Assembly: GCA_964580075.1 (NCBI GenBank)
Contig: CAZOJL010000003.1
Span: 1-64,000, forward strand
Direction: 5' to 3'
Source of the DNA: VGWG01 sp964580075
GTDB taxonomy: Bacteria > Verrucomicrobiota > Kiritimatiellia > RFP12 > JAAYNR01
DNA length: 64,000 nt
Part shown: positions 1 through 8,082 of the stretch, one piece after another
Layout of the letters: every line of letters begins with the position of its first letter
Position numbering within the stretch: the stretch's first letter is position 1
Made by a program: the position numbers and the translations under genes
The notes under the pieces: generated by a model
Database searches by the model: none
Told to the model about the DNA's origin: nothing
Seen by the model: the letters and a program-made list of their open reading frames with translations, nothing else

Positions 1-50
1 AGGCGACGGACTTCGGTTCGCCGCCTGATTCGTTTTACGGCTTTAATCAG

Positions 51-157
51 GAGGCGCTTGCAAAACCTCCGGTTTGTGCAAGCGGAGGGTTCAGGTTTCA
101 GGTTCAGGAGGCGTTTCCGGCCTGACCCCTGGCATCCTGAACCCTGATTCTCGGCCT
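51..157. repeat. Dispersed intergenic repeat, copy 1
   Basis: This stretch of about 107 bp recurs almost identically, in inverted orientation, at 47033-47157. It starts with a hairpin at 55-84 (CGCTTGCA paired with TGCAAGCG) and continues with a segment rich in GGTTCAG/CCTGAAC. A hairpin-only relative lies at 27447-27512. No reading frame is apparent. It resembles a REP/MITE-type repeat. Confidence 0.75.
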
Positions 158-228
158 CTCCACCCCATACGGTCTCTCCGTGATTGACGCGACGCGTGCA
201 ATTTCGTACTATGTTCCTTTCGTTTTCA

Positions 229-359
229 GCGTCAGAGGCTAATGACACGTACTTAAGGGGCTTTTGCCATCTTAATCGTAATCTTGATCTACTGGTTGAG
301 AACGGATTAGGATTATGATCGGAAGCATGGCTTAAGTAATCGCCATTCGCGTCAGAGGC
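229..359. repeat. Decayed hexamer palindrome between 11-bp direct repeats
   Basis: The 11-bp sequence GCGTCAGAGGC occurs at 229-239 and again at 349-359. The 109 bp between the copies form an imperfect palindrome. The left arm has ACTTAAG, GCCAT and TTAATCGTAATC; the right arm has GGATTAGGATTATGATC, ATGGC and TTAAGT. The hexamer units match those of the elements at 16422-16614 and 46847-47028. The direct repeats look like a target-site duplication. The second copy lies just ahead of thrS, so the insertion would sit in its 5' region. The rest of the first 365 bp shows no gene. Confidence 0.5.
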
Positions 360-401
360 GGTCATTTGTACGATCCCCGGCGCGCGAGGAGTATTGATCA
401 C

Positions 402-2138
402 GTGGAAGCACTGGATATTCTGCGCCACAGCACGGCGCATGTGATGGCGGCGGGGGTCGGTAGCCTGTACGGCACGGTGTTGTTCGACATCGGTCCGGCG
501 ACGGACGACGGCTTTTACTACGACTTCGACATGGCCCACCGGCTGACACCCGAAGATTTTCCGCTGATCGAAGCCGAAATGGCCCGGATCGTCCGTGAAG
601 ACCTCCCTTTTGAACGGATCGAAGTCAACCGCGAAGAGGCCACGAAGCTGCTTGCCGGGCAGCCCTATAAGCTCGAACGGCTGGCCGATATCCCGCCGGG
701 CGAGACGATCACGTTGTACCGTTGCGGCGGGTTTCTCGACCTTTGCCGCGGTCCGCATGTCGCCCGCAGCGGCGAAATCGTGGCGTTCAAAATCACCTCG
801 GTCGCCGGTTCCTACTATCGCGGCAAAGAGACAAACCCGATGTTGCAACGCCTTTATGGCATGGCCGCCACGACGCAAGCCGGATTGGACGCCGAACTTT
901 CGCGTATCGAAGAGGCCAAGAAGCGCGATCACCGCCGCCTGGGTCGCGAATTGGATCTGTACAGCATCAGCGAGGACGTCGGTCCCGGGCTGGCCCACTG
1001 GCACCCGAAGGGAGCGCGCATCCGCGTGGCGATCGAAGACTTCTGGCGCCGCGAGCATTTCCGCGCGGGTTACGAGATGGTTTTTACGCCGCATGTCGGC
1101 CTCTCCACGCTCTGGGAAACATCCGGTCACCTCGGCTTTTACCGTGACAGTATGTTCCCCGCCATGTCGGTTACCGAAGACGCCGGCAGCAAGGACGAGT
1201 CGGTCGAGCAGTATATCCTCAAGCCGATGAACTGCCCGTTCCATATCCAGATCTACAAAACCCGGCGTTACTCCTACCGCGATCTGCCGCTGCGCTGGGC
1301 CGAACTCGGCACCGTCTACCGCTTTGAAAAAGAGGGCGTCCGCCATGGCCTGTTGCGCGTGCGCGGTTTCACTCAGGACGACGCGCACATCTTCTGCACG
1401 CCGGACCAGATCGAGGCCGAGGTGCGCGGCACCGTTGTCTTCGCCCTGGGCATTCTTCGCAAGTTCGGCTTCACCGACGTCACCGCCTTCCTCTCCACGC
1501 GGCCCGAGAAGTCGGTCGGGCTCCCCGAGCGGTGGGAACAGGCGACCCGCTCGCTGAAGAACGCCCTCACTGCGGAAAACCTCGCCTATACGGTGGATGA
1601 AGGCGGCGGCGCGTTTTATGGCCCCAAGATCGATCTCAAGATCCGCGATGCCCTCGGCCGCCCATGGCAGCTCGGCACCGTGCAGTTCGACTTCAACATG
1701 CCCGAGCGGTTCAACCTCACCTACATCGGCGAGGACGGCAAAGAGCATCAGCCCTACATGGTGCATCGGGCGCTTCTGGGAAGCTTGGAACGTTTCTTCG
1801 GCATCCTCATCGAGCACTACGCCGGCGCCTTCCCGCTCTGGCTGGCGCCGGAACAGGTCCGCGTGCTGCCGATCTCCGAGAAGCAATTGGATTTCGCGAA
1901 CGACATGGCCGCGCGCCTGCGCGCCGCGGACATTCGTGTGACGGTGGATCCGAACTCCGAGAAGGTCGGAGCCAAGATTCGCCGCGCCCAGATGGACAAG
2001 GTGCCCATCATGGCGGTTGTCGGCGGCCGAGAAGCGGAGGCGGGTGCCGTCGCGGTGCGACGCCGCGAAGGGGGCGATCAGGGCGCGATGCCCGTGGACG
2101 CTTTCCTCGCGTTGATCCGCGCCGAACTCGACGCATAA
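402..2138 (+). CDS. thrS: Threonine--tRNA ligase, short form without TGS domain
   Basis: Cytoplasmic class II aminoacyl-tRNA synthetase that charges tRNA-Thr. The N-terminus opens almost directly into the editing domain (HSTAHV, about residues 9-14). The catalytic core then shows MNCPFH (zinc Cys), motif 2 with GFTQDDAHIF near residue 322, MVHRALLGS, and motif 3 with GSLERFFGILIEHYAG near residue 460. The C-terminal anticodon-binding domain includes SEKVGAKIRRAQ. At about 578 residues it is some 60 shorter than the usual 640, and the ubiquitin-like TGS domain is absent. The GTG at 402 is chosen because GAGGAG lies 10 nt upstream. A TTG at 366 in the same frame is possible and would add 12 residues, still too few for a TGS domain. 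infC follows 41 bp downstream, a common arrangement. Confidence 0.95.
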   Translation: MEALDILRHSTAHVMAAGVGSLYGTVLFDIGPATDDGFYYDFDMAHRLTPEDFPLIEAEMARIVREDLPFERIEVNREEATKLLAGQPYKLERLADIPPGETITLYRCGGFLDLCRGPHVARSGEIVAFKITSVAGSYYRGKETNPMLQRLYGMAATTQAGLDAELSRIEEAKKRDHRRLGRELDLYSISEDVGPGLAHWHPKGARIRVAIEDFWRREHFRAGYEMVFTPHVGLSTLWETSGHLGFYRDSMFPAMSVTEDAGSKDESVEQYILKPMNCPFHIQIYKTRRYSYRDLPLRWAELGTVYRFEKEGVRHGLLRVRGFTQDDAHIFCTPDQIEAEVRGTVVFALGILRKFGFTDVTAFLSTRPEKSVGLPERWEQATRSLKNALTAENLAYTVDEGGGAFYGPKIDLKIRDALGRPWQLGTVQFDFNMPERFNLTYIGEDGKEHQPYMVHRALLGSLERFFGILIEHYAGAFPLWLAPEQVRVLPISEKQLDFANDMAARLRAADIRVTVDPNSEKVGAKIRRAQMDKVPIMAVVGGREAEAGAVAVRRREGGDQGAMPVDAFLALIRAELDA

Positions 2139-2179
2139 AAACAAACGGGAAGCCCCCGTAATACGCAAGGAGGTCAGTT

Positions 2180-2959
2180 ATCGCCTCGTTTATCAGAACC
2201 AATTTCAAGATTCGTGTGCCCAATGTGCGCCTCGTCGGCCCCAATGGCGAAATGCTCGGTGTCGTTCAGACGCGGGAAGCGCAGCGGCAAGCGGACGAAC
2301 AAGGCATGGATCTTGTTGAAATTTCCCCCAATGCCGAACCGCCCGTGTGCAAGATCATGGATTTCGGGAAGTTCCGTTACGAGGAAAGCATCCGGCAGAA
2401 GCAGGCGCGCAAAAACGCCACGCGCGTGCAGCTCAAGGAAGTGAAATTTCACTCCGGAGTAGAGGACAACGACCTCCAGACCAAGCTGCGGCACATCCGC
2501 GAGTTTATCGCCGAGGGCAACAAGGTGAAGATCACGTTGCAATACCGCGGCCGCGAGAACGCACACAAGGAACTCGGCGTGCTAGTGGTGCAGCGGGTCA
2601 TCAAAGAGGTCGATGATGTCGCCATGCTGGAGCAGCAACCGCGCCTGCTGGGACGGATGCTGGGCTGCGTGCTGATGCCGCGTCCGGCGAAACCCACATC
2701 CGGAAAATCCGGACAACCGTCCCCGCACAAGCACCCCGCGTCACAGCCCAAGCCCGCCGCTCCGGCCGCACCCAAGCCCGCCGCACCCGCGCCCGTCGCG
2801 CCGGCCGCGTCCGTCGCTCCAGCCGAACCCGCACCCGTTTCCCCGGTCGCCCCGGTCGCACCGGTCGCACCGAGTGCAGTTTCGGAAACGTCACCCGAGG
2901 GAACGGGCGTCCCCGCGCCTGCCCCGACGACACCCGCCGTGACGTCGCCTCAGGTGTAA
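2180..2959 (+). CDS. infC: Translation initiation factor IF-3 (ATC start, Pro/Ala-rich tail)
   Basis: IF-3 binds the 30S subunit and checks initiation codons. Residues 1 to about 175 align by eye with the two-domain family. The N domain contains VRLVGPNGEMLG and DLVEISPNAEPPVCKIMDFG; the C domain contains KEVKFHSGVEDNDLQTK and KITLQYRGRE. A perfect AAGGAGG at 2167-2173 sits 6 nt before ATC at 2180, giving the standard N-terminus xASFIRTNFKIRVPNVRL. A GTG at 2216 would cut off this conserved segment. Rare AUU/AUC starts on infC are a known autoregulatory feature, so ATC is very likely real. After the core there is an extra tail of about 85 residues made almost only of Ala, Pro, Val, Lys and Ser. 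The usual downstream partners rpmI and rplT are not here. Confidence 0.9.
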   Translation: MASFIRTNFKIRVPNVRLVGPNGEMLGVVQTREAQRQADEQGMDLVEISPNAEPPVCKIMDFGKFRYEESIRQKQARKNATRVQLKEVKFHSGVEDNDLQTKLRHIREFIAEGNKVKITLQYRGRENAHKELGVLVVQRVIKEVDDVAMLEQQPRLLGRMLGCVLMPRPAKPTSGKSGQPSPHKHPASQPKPAAPAAPKPAAPAPVAPAASVAPAEPAPVSPVAPVAPVAPSAVSETSPEGTGVPAPAPTTPAVTSPQV

Positions 2960-2992
2960 CGCGTCTGTGGGAGGGATAGAGGAGTACCATCC

Positions 2993-4219
2993 ATGGCTGT
3001 AAAGAAAGTGGGCATTCTCACCGCCGGAGGTCTGGCCCCGTGCCTGAGTTCGGCGATCGGATATTTGATTGAACGCTACACAGCGGTTGCTCCCGATGTG
3101 GAGATTATCGGCTATATCAATGGCTACATGGGCTTGCTGAAAGGCCAGAGCATCACCGTCACACCCGAGATCCGCCAGCACGCCCGCGTGTTGACCGAAC
3201 ACGGCGGCAGCCCGCTCGGCAACAGCCGCGTGAAGTTGACCAATGTCAAAGACTGCATCACACGCGGGTTGGTGAAGGACGGGGCGGATCCGCAGCAGGT
3301 CGCGGCGGATCAGCTCGTCCAGGACAAAGTGGATGTGCTGCACACCATCGGCGGGGACGACACCAACACGGCCGCCGCCGACCTTGCCGCATACCTCGCC
3401 AGGCACCACTACGGCCTGACCGTGGTCGGCCTTCCCAAGACGATTGACAACGACATCTATCCGATCCGCCAGAGCCTCGGCGCCTGGACCGCGGCCGACG
3501 AGGGTGCGCGTTTCTTCGCAAACGTCGTCAAAGAACACTCCGCCAACCCTCGCATGCTCATTGTCCACGAAGTCATGGGCCGCAATTGCGGGTGGCTCAC
3601 CGCCGCAACGGCAATGGCTTATCGCAAGCTGTTGGACGGCTTCCATTATCTCCCCGCATTCGGACTGACGCGCAGCCGCGAAGAGGTGCACGCCGTCTAT
3701 GTCCCTGAAATGGCCTTTGACGTCCAGGCCGAAGCCGCCCGGTTGCGCATCGTCATGGATCAGAACGACTGCGTGAACCTGTTCGTCTCCGAAGGAGCTT
3801 GCGTCGATGCCATCATCGCCGAGCTGGAGTCCAACGGCGAAGACGTTCCCCGCGATGCCTTCGGTCATCCGCGTCTCGACAAGGTCAACGTCGGCGGATG
3901 GTTTGCCCGGCAATTCGGCGCGATGCTCGGCGCGGAAAAGACGATGGTGCAGAAGAGCGGCTACTACAGCCGCGCCGCCGCGCCCAACGCCGCAGACCTC
4001 GAGCTGATCAAACGCTGTGCCTATCAGGCTGTCGACTGTGCCCTGGCCGGAATCGGCGGGGTGGTCGGTGAAGACGAGGATCGGAACGGCGAACTTCGCG
4101 CCTGCGAATTCCCGCGGATCAAAGGGGGAAAGCCCTTCGACAGTACCGCACCCGCGTTCCGCGAGCTTCTGGCCGCCATCGGTCAGCCCGCCGGGGCCAA
4201 GGTCGCGGTGAAGCACTGA
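2993..4219 (+). CDS. pfp: PPi-dependent 6-phosphofructokinase
   Basis: Phosphorylates fructose 6-phosphate, most likely with pyrophosphate, in the reversible glycolytic step. The nucleotide/PPi loop begins GILTAGGLAPC. The key motif is GGDDTN near residues 119-124, where the Asp that replaces the Gly of ATP-dependent enzymes marks PPi users. PKTIDNDI (about residue 148) is the catalytic loop and EVMGRNCGWL the hexose-phosphate site. Its 408 residues fit the short PPi-PFK group. The ATG has a weak GGAGTACC-type leader. It stands alone behind infC with a 33-bp gap. PPi specificity is inferred from the motif. Confidence 0.9.
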   Translation: MAVKKVGILTAGGLAPCLSSAIGYLIERYTAVAPDVEIIGYINGYMGLLKGQSITVTPEIRQHARVLTEHGGSPLGNSRVKLTNVKDCITRGLVKDGADPQQVAADQLVQDKVDVLHTIGGDDTNTAAADLAAYLARHHYGLTVVGLPKTIDNDIYPIRQSLGAWTAADEGARFFANVVKEHSANPRMLIVHEVMGRNCGWLTAATAMAYRKLLDGFHYLPAFGLTRSREEVHAVYVPEMAFDVQAEAARLRIVMDQNDCVNLFVSEGACVDAIIAELESNGEDVPRDAFGHPRLDKVNVGGWFARQFGAMLGAEKTMVQKSGYYSRAAAPNAADLELIKRCAYQAVDCALAGIGGVVGEDEDRNGELRACEFPRIKGGKPFDSTAPAFRELLAAIGQPAGAKVAVKH

Positions 4220-4327
4220 CCGGCCAACCCGCGCGATAGGTTCGATCATGTCGTACGTGTCGATACGATCGAAAAAGGTTCCTCACCCGCTTTTTTTTCC
4301 GCACCCGCGCAACCCACCCCACACACC

Positions 4328-4726
4328 ATGCTCCCCTTCACATACGAGGCAACCCTCCGCGTCCGCTACGGCGAGACCGACCAGATGGGGGTCGTCTGGC
4401 ACGGCACGTATCTGGCGTATTTTGAAGTGGCGCGTACCGACGCGCTTCGGGCCCTTGGCCATTCGTACCGGAACATTGAAGCGTCGGGCGTGATGATGCC
4501 CGTCGTCGAGGCGGGCATCAGTTACAAGCAATCGGCGCGATTTGATGATGTGCTGACCGTGAAGGTGGAGGTTCGCGAACGCCCCACCGCGCGCATGCGC
4601 TTTGATTACAGCATCATCGGGCCGGACGGCGGACAGATCGCCACCGGCTTCACCGTGCTGGCCTTCCTCGATCGCGAGACGCGTCGCCCCTGCAAACCGC
4701 CCGCCTTTCTCCGCGAACTGTTTTAA
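4328..4726 (+). CDS. YbgC/FadM-type acyl-CoA thioesterase
   Basis: A hot-dog-fold (4HBT) protein of 132 residues. The N-terminal motif YGETDQMGVVWHGTYLAYFE contains the catalytic Asp of the YbgC family (DQMGVVxH). The rest follows the family: YKQSARFDDVLTVKVEV and then a strand ending in TGFTVLAFLD. Family members hydrolyse short- or long-chain acyl-CoA, and YbgC can associate with the Tol-Pal system. No tol/pal genes are visible here. The next gene starts 7 bp downstream, so the two are probably co-transcribed. The substrate cannot be told from sequence. Confidence 0.85.
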   Translation: MLPFTYEATLRVRYGETDQMGVVWHGTYLAYFEVARTDALRALGHSYRNIEASGVMMPVVEAGISYKQSARFDDVLTVKVEVRERPTARMRFDYSIIGPDGGQIATGFTVLAFLDRETRRPCKPPAFLRELF

Positions 4727-4733
4727 TTCTGCC

Positions 4734-5858
4734 ATGAGCCCTGACCTCTTTTATGTCTTGCAACGCGAGGAACCCTCGGAAACCTTCATTCGCCGCGAGA
4801 TCGATGCGTTGCGCGTGATCGGCATCCCCGTGCATGTCTATTCGCTCGCGATCCCGCAGGTTGAGCACGACGTCACACCCCTCCTGCGCCGCGCCTTCCG
4901 CCGCCGCCTCGTCGAGCGCCTGTTCAAGCCGCCGTTCTCCCCCGTCTACGCGGCCCGCCTCCTCCGCAACGCGCCCCATGCCCTCCGCCTCGCCGCAACA
5001 GCCGCGAGACTCCCCCACCCCCGCTTCCACGCCCACTTCGCCTGGAGCGCCGCCGATGCCGCGTCGCTCGCCGCCGAGACGCTCGGAATTCCCTGGACGT
5101 GCAGCGTACATGCGTGGGACGTCTTTACCCGCCCCTCGCGCGAGACCGGCGCCCGCCTCGCCTCGGCGGCTGGCGTGACCGCCTGCACGGAGCGGGCCGC
5201 CGACGCCCTTCGCGCCGCGGGCATCCCCGAAGCGCGGATCCGCGTGATCCGCCACGGCCTCGACCCCGCCGCGTTTCCCTTCACCGTCGACCGGACGGAC
5301 GGCACACTCCCCGGCCGGATCGCCGCCGTCGGCCGCCTCGTCCCCAAAAAGGGCTTTGATTCCCTCGTGGATGCCTGCGTCCATCTCCGCAAACAGGGCA
5401 TTCCCTTCACCTGCACTCTCGTGGGCGACGGCCCTGAGCGCAGACCCCTTGAACGCCAGGCGGCCGCCGGAGGGATCCTCGATTTGGTGACCTTCACCGG
5501 CTGGATCGACCCCAACGCGGCGCAACGTGCCATCGCCGACGCGACGGTACTGGTTCACCCCTCACGTCGTCTTGACAACAACGACTCCGATGGCTTTGCC
5601 AACGTCCTCTCCGAGGCGTTGTTCCTCGGCACGCCGATCATCACAACCCCGGCCGGAGCGGCCACCGAATTGCTGTGTGAATGCGCCCGCATCGTCCCGT
5701 CTGATGACCCCGAATCGCTGGCAGCCGCCATCACTCACCTCTTCCGCAATCCCGAAGCGTGCCGCAGCCTGGCTGCCGCCGCGCGTCACACCGCCGAAAT
5801 CCACCTCGACCAGAACCGTCTCATCCGAGAACTGGCGGACTTTCTAAACCGGGAGTAG
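4734..5858 (+). CDS. GT4-family glycosyltransferase
   Basis: A 374-residue GT-B retaining glycosyltransferase, probably acting in surface polysaccharide synthesis at the cytoplasmic face of the inner membrane. Visible motifs are HFAWSAADAASLAAETLG and HAWDVF in the N-terminal acceptor half, HGLDPAAF near the interdomain linker, VGRLVPKKGFD at the start of the donor domain, LVGDGPER, and SDGFANVLSEALFLGTPIIT, which carries the E-x7-E-like nucleotide-sugar site. The pattern resembles WcaL/colanic-acid-type enzymes. The start is the ATG 7 bp after the thioesterase stop. There is no other polysaccharide gene beside it. Donor and acceptor are unknown. Confidence 0.85.
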   Translation: MSPDLFYVLQREEPSETFIRREIDALRVIGIPVHVYSLAIPQVEHDVTPLLRRAFRRRLVERLFKPPFSPVYAARLLRNAPHALRLAATAARLPHPRFHAHFAWSAADAASLAAETLGIPWTCSVHAWDVFTRPSRETGARLASAAGVTACTERAADALRAAGIPEARIRVIRHGLDPAAFPFTVDRTDGTLPGRIAAVGRLVPKKGFDSLVDACVHLRKQGIPFTCTLVGDGPERRPLERQAAAGGILDLVTFTGWIDPNAAQRAIADATVLVHPSRRLDNNDSDGFANVLSEALFLGTPIITTPAGAATELLCECARIVPSDDPESLAAAITHLFRNPEACRSLAAAARHTAEIHLDQNRLIRELADFLNRE

Positions 5859-5953
5859 GGGCGACAGCAGGGCAAGTGGCCGGGGCCGATGAACCGATCA
5901 CGCGCAACCACCGTTTCATAAGGCAATCATCCACCACACCAGCGGAGTGCCTC

Positions 5954-8041
5954 ATGAAACACACGCGACTCTTGCTGACAACGTTTATCCTGTGCTGCCG
6001 CCTCTCCCACGCGGAAGACGTCACCAATGGCCTGATCTGGGTCACCGGCGCGCGTCTGCCGATCAATCCTCTGGCGGCGCCGTTTATCACCGAACATGCG
6101 ACCCGGGACGAAATCGCCGAACGTCAGCCGCAGACCTTCGCCGACATCTTCGCCAACACTCCGGGCGTCCTGCTTCAGAAAACCGCCCCCGGACACGGAT
6201 CGCCCTTCATTCGCGGCTTCACCGGCTTCCGCAACCTGCTCCTTGTTGACGGCATCCGCCTCAATCATTCGGCTTTCCGTGAGGGCGCCAATCAATACTG
6301 GAACACCGTCGACCCCTATGGGCTCGACCACGTCGAGCTGGCCGCCGGCGGTGGCTCGGTCCTCTACGGATCCGACGCCATCGGCGGCACGGCGCAGGCC
6401 TTCACGCCTGACCCGTCCTTCTCCCGTAATGGCGTCAGCGCATCCGGGAGCGTGATTGCCGGCTTCCGATCCGCCACGGATACGGGATTCGGACGGCTGG
6501 AAGGAACGCTCGCCACCCCTCAGACTGCTTGGGCGGCGGGCCTCACCCGACGCTATGCGGGCGATGTCCGGGCGGGCGGCGCCACCGATGTCCAGCCGCA
6601 TACGGGCTATGGATCCATGGCTTTTGACCTGAAGTTGCGACAGATCTTGAGTTCCGACCGTGAACTCGTCGTCGCCTGGCATCATTACGTCCTGGATGAT
6701 GTCTGGCGAACCCACCGCACGGTTTACGGCAAATCGTGGAAAGGAACTACGGTCGGCGACGAGCAGATGCGCGTGACCGACAACGCCCGCGACATGGCCT
6801 CCCTCCAGTACCGCGATGCCGTCCCCACGGCAGCCTACGACACCTGGCGCGGCACCCTCGCCTTCCAACACCACACCGAGGATGAGCACACGGTGAAGAA
6901 CAACGGAGCCGGAACCGATCAGGAGTTTGACATCGGCACGCTCGCCCTGCTCGCCGAATTCACCCGTGAAAACCGCTGGGGCCGCCTCGTTTACGGCGCT
7001 GACCTGTACGTCGACCGGGTCGATTCCTACCGGCGCGATTTCAACGCAGACGGCGACGTAACCCGAATCGCCATCCAGGGGCCTGTGGCCGACGACGCCC
7101 GCTACACGACGCTGGGTCTTTATGGAGAACAGACCTTCGCCCTGCGCGACCGTTTCGATTTGATTCTCGGTCTCCGAGGCACCTGGATAGAAGCCGTCGC
7201 TGGCCGTTATCAGAACCCGGCCACGCAGCAGGCCGCCGCATTTGACAAGGCTTGGTACGACCTCACCGCTTCGATCCGGGCGATATTGTGGCTGGACACT
7301 CCGAAGACTACCTCTTGCTACGCCTCCCTCGGACGCGCGTTTCGAGCCCCGAACTTCTCAGATCTCACCCGGTTCGACACCGCCCGCAGCGGCGAGATCG
7401 AAACGCCGCAACCCGATCTCGATCCCGAGCAGTTCTACACCGCCGAGATCGGCATCAAGACCGAGCGGCAATCCACTTCCTTCCAAGCCGCCTATTTCTA
7501 CACGACGATACGCGATCTGATTGTCCGCTACCCCACCGGCAACCTCGTTTCGGAGAAGGTCGAGGTAACCAAGGCAAACGCGTCGTCCGGCTATGTCCAT
7601 GGCTTTCTGATTGACATGCGCCACCAGCTCGCCGAACCGCTGCAGATTCGCCTCTCACTCGCCTGGGTCGAAGGGTTTGCCGATGCGTTCGACACCTCAA
7701 CCACAGGCACCCGCGAGCCGCTCCGGGCCCTGCCGCTCACCGGCGAGGGCGCCTTGCGCTGGAGCGGTCGGGAAAAGACGTGGTGGGTGGAAGCGGCGCT
7801 CCAGGCCGTGGCGCGCGAAGACCGCCTCTCCAGCGCCGACGTCCGCGACACCCAGCGTATCCCGCCGCGGGGCACGCCCGGGTATGCCGTTGTCGCACTC
7901 CGTTGCGGCTGGCATCCGACCGACCGCGTCCGCCTTTGCGCCGCCCTTGAAAACGCCTGCGACAAGGATTACCGCACACACGGCTCCGGGTCCAACGAAC
8001 CCGGCCGCTCGCTCAACCTGACTGCGGCGTGCTCATTTTGA
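5954..8041 (+). CDS. TonB-dependent outer-membrane receptor
   Basis: A 695-residue TonB-dependent transporter. Residues 1-20 (MKHTRLLLTTFILCCRLSHA) form a signal peptide with a cleavage site at SHA/E. A TonB-box-like segment (LIWVTGAR) follows. The plug domain shows QTFADIFANTPGVLLQK, FIRGFTGFRNLLLVDGIR and GGGSVLYGSDAIGGT. The remainder is a beta barrel ending in Phe, as expected of outer-membrane proteins. GGAG lies 6 nt before the ATG. The plug resembles receptors for haem, siderophores or vitamins, but no ligand-specific neighbours are present, so the substrate is open. The next gene is convergent. Confidence 0.9.
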   Translation: MKHTRLLLTTFILCCRLSHAEDVTNGLIWVTGARLPINPLAAPFITEHATRDEIAERQPQTFADIFANTPGVLLQKTAPGHGSPFIRGFTGFRNLLLVDGIRLNHSAFREGANQYWNTVDPYGLDHVELAAGGGSVLYGSDAIGGTAQAFTPDPSFSRNGVSASGSVIAGFRSATDTGFGRLEGTLATPQTAWAAGLTRRYAGDVRAGGATDVQPHTGYGSMAFDLKLRQILSSDRELVVAWHHYVLDDVWRTHRTVYGKSWKGTTVGDEQMRVTDNARDMASLQYRDAVPTAAYDTWRGTLAFQHHTEDEHTVKNNGAGTDQEFDIGTLALLAEFTRENRWGRLVYGADLYVDRVDSYRRDFNADGDVTRIAIQGPVADDARYTTLGLYGEQTFALRDRFDLILGLRGTWIEAVAGRYQNPATQQAAAFDKAWYDLTASIRAILWLDTPKTTSCYASLGRAFRAPNFSDLTRFDTARSGEIETPQPDLDPEQFYTAEIGIKTERQSTSFQAAYFYTTIRDLIVRYPTGNLVSEKVEVTKANASSGYVHGFLIDMRHQLAEPLQIRLSLAWVEGFADAFDTSTTGTREPLRALPLTGEGALRWSGREKTWWVEAALQAVAREDRLSSADVRDTQRIPPRGTPGYAVVALRCGWHPTDRVRLCAALENACDKDYRTHGSGSNEPGRSLNLTAACSF

Positions 8042-8082
8042 GACCGGGACGCGCGGATGATCCGCACCAAGCGCGGCCACGC

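Noticed and set aside
2891..4249. A 452-codon frame antisense to the phosphofructokinase gene
   Set aside because: It mirrors the third-codon-position bias of pfp and matches no family.
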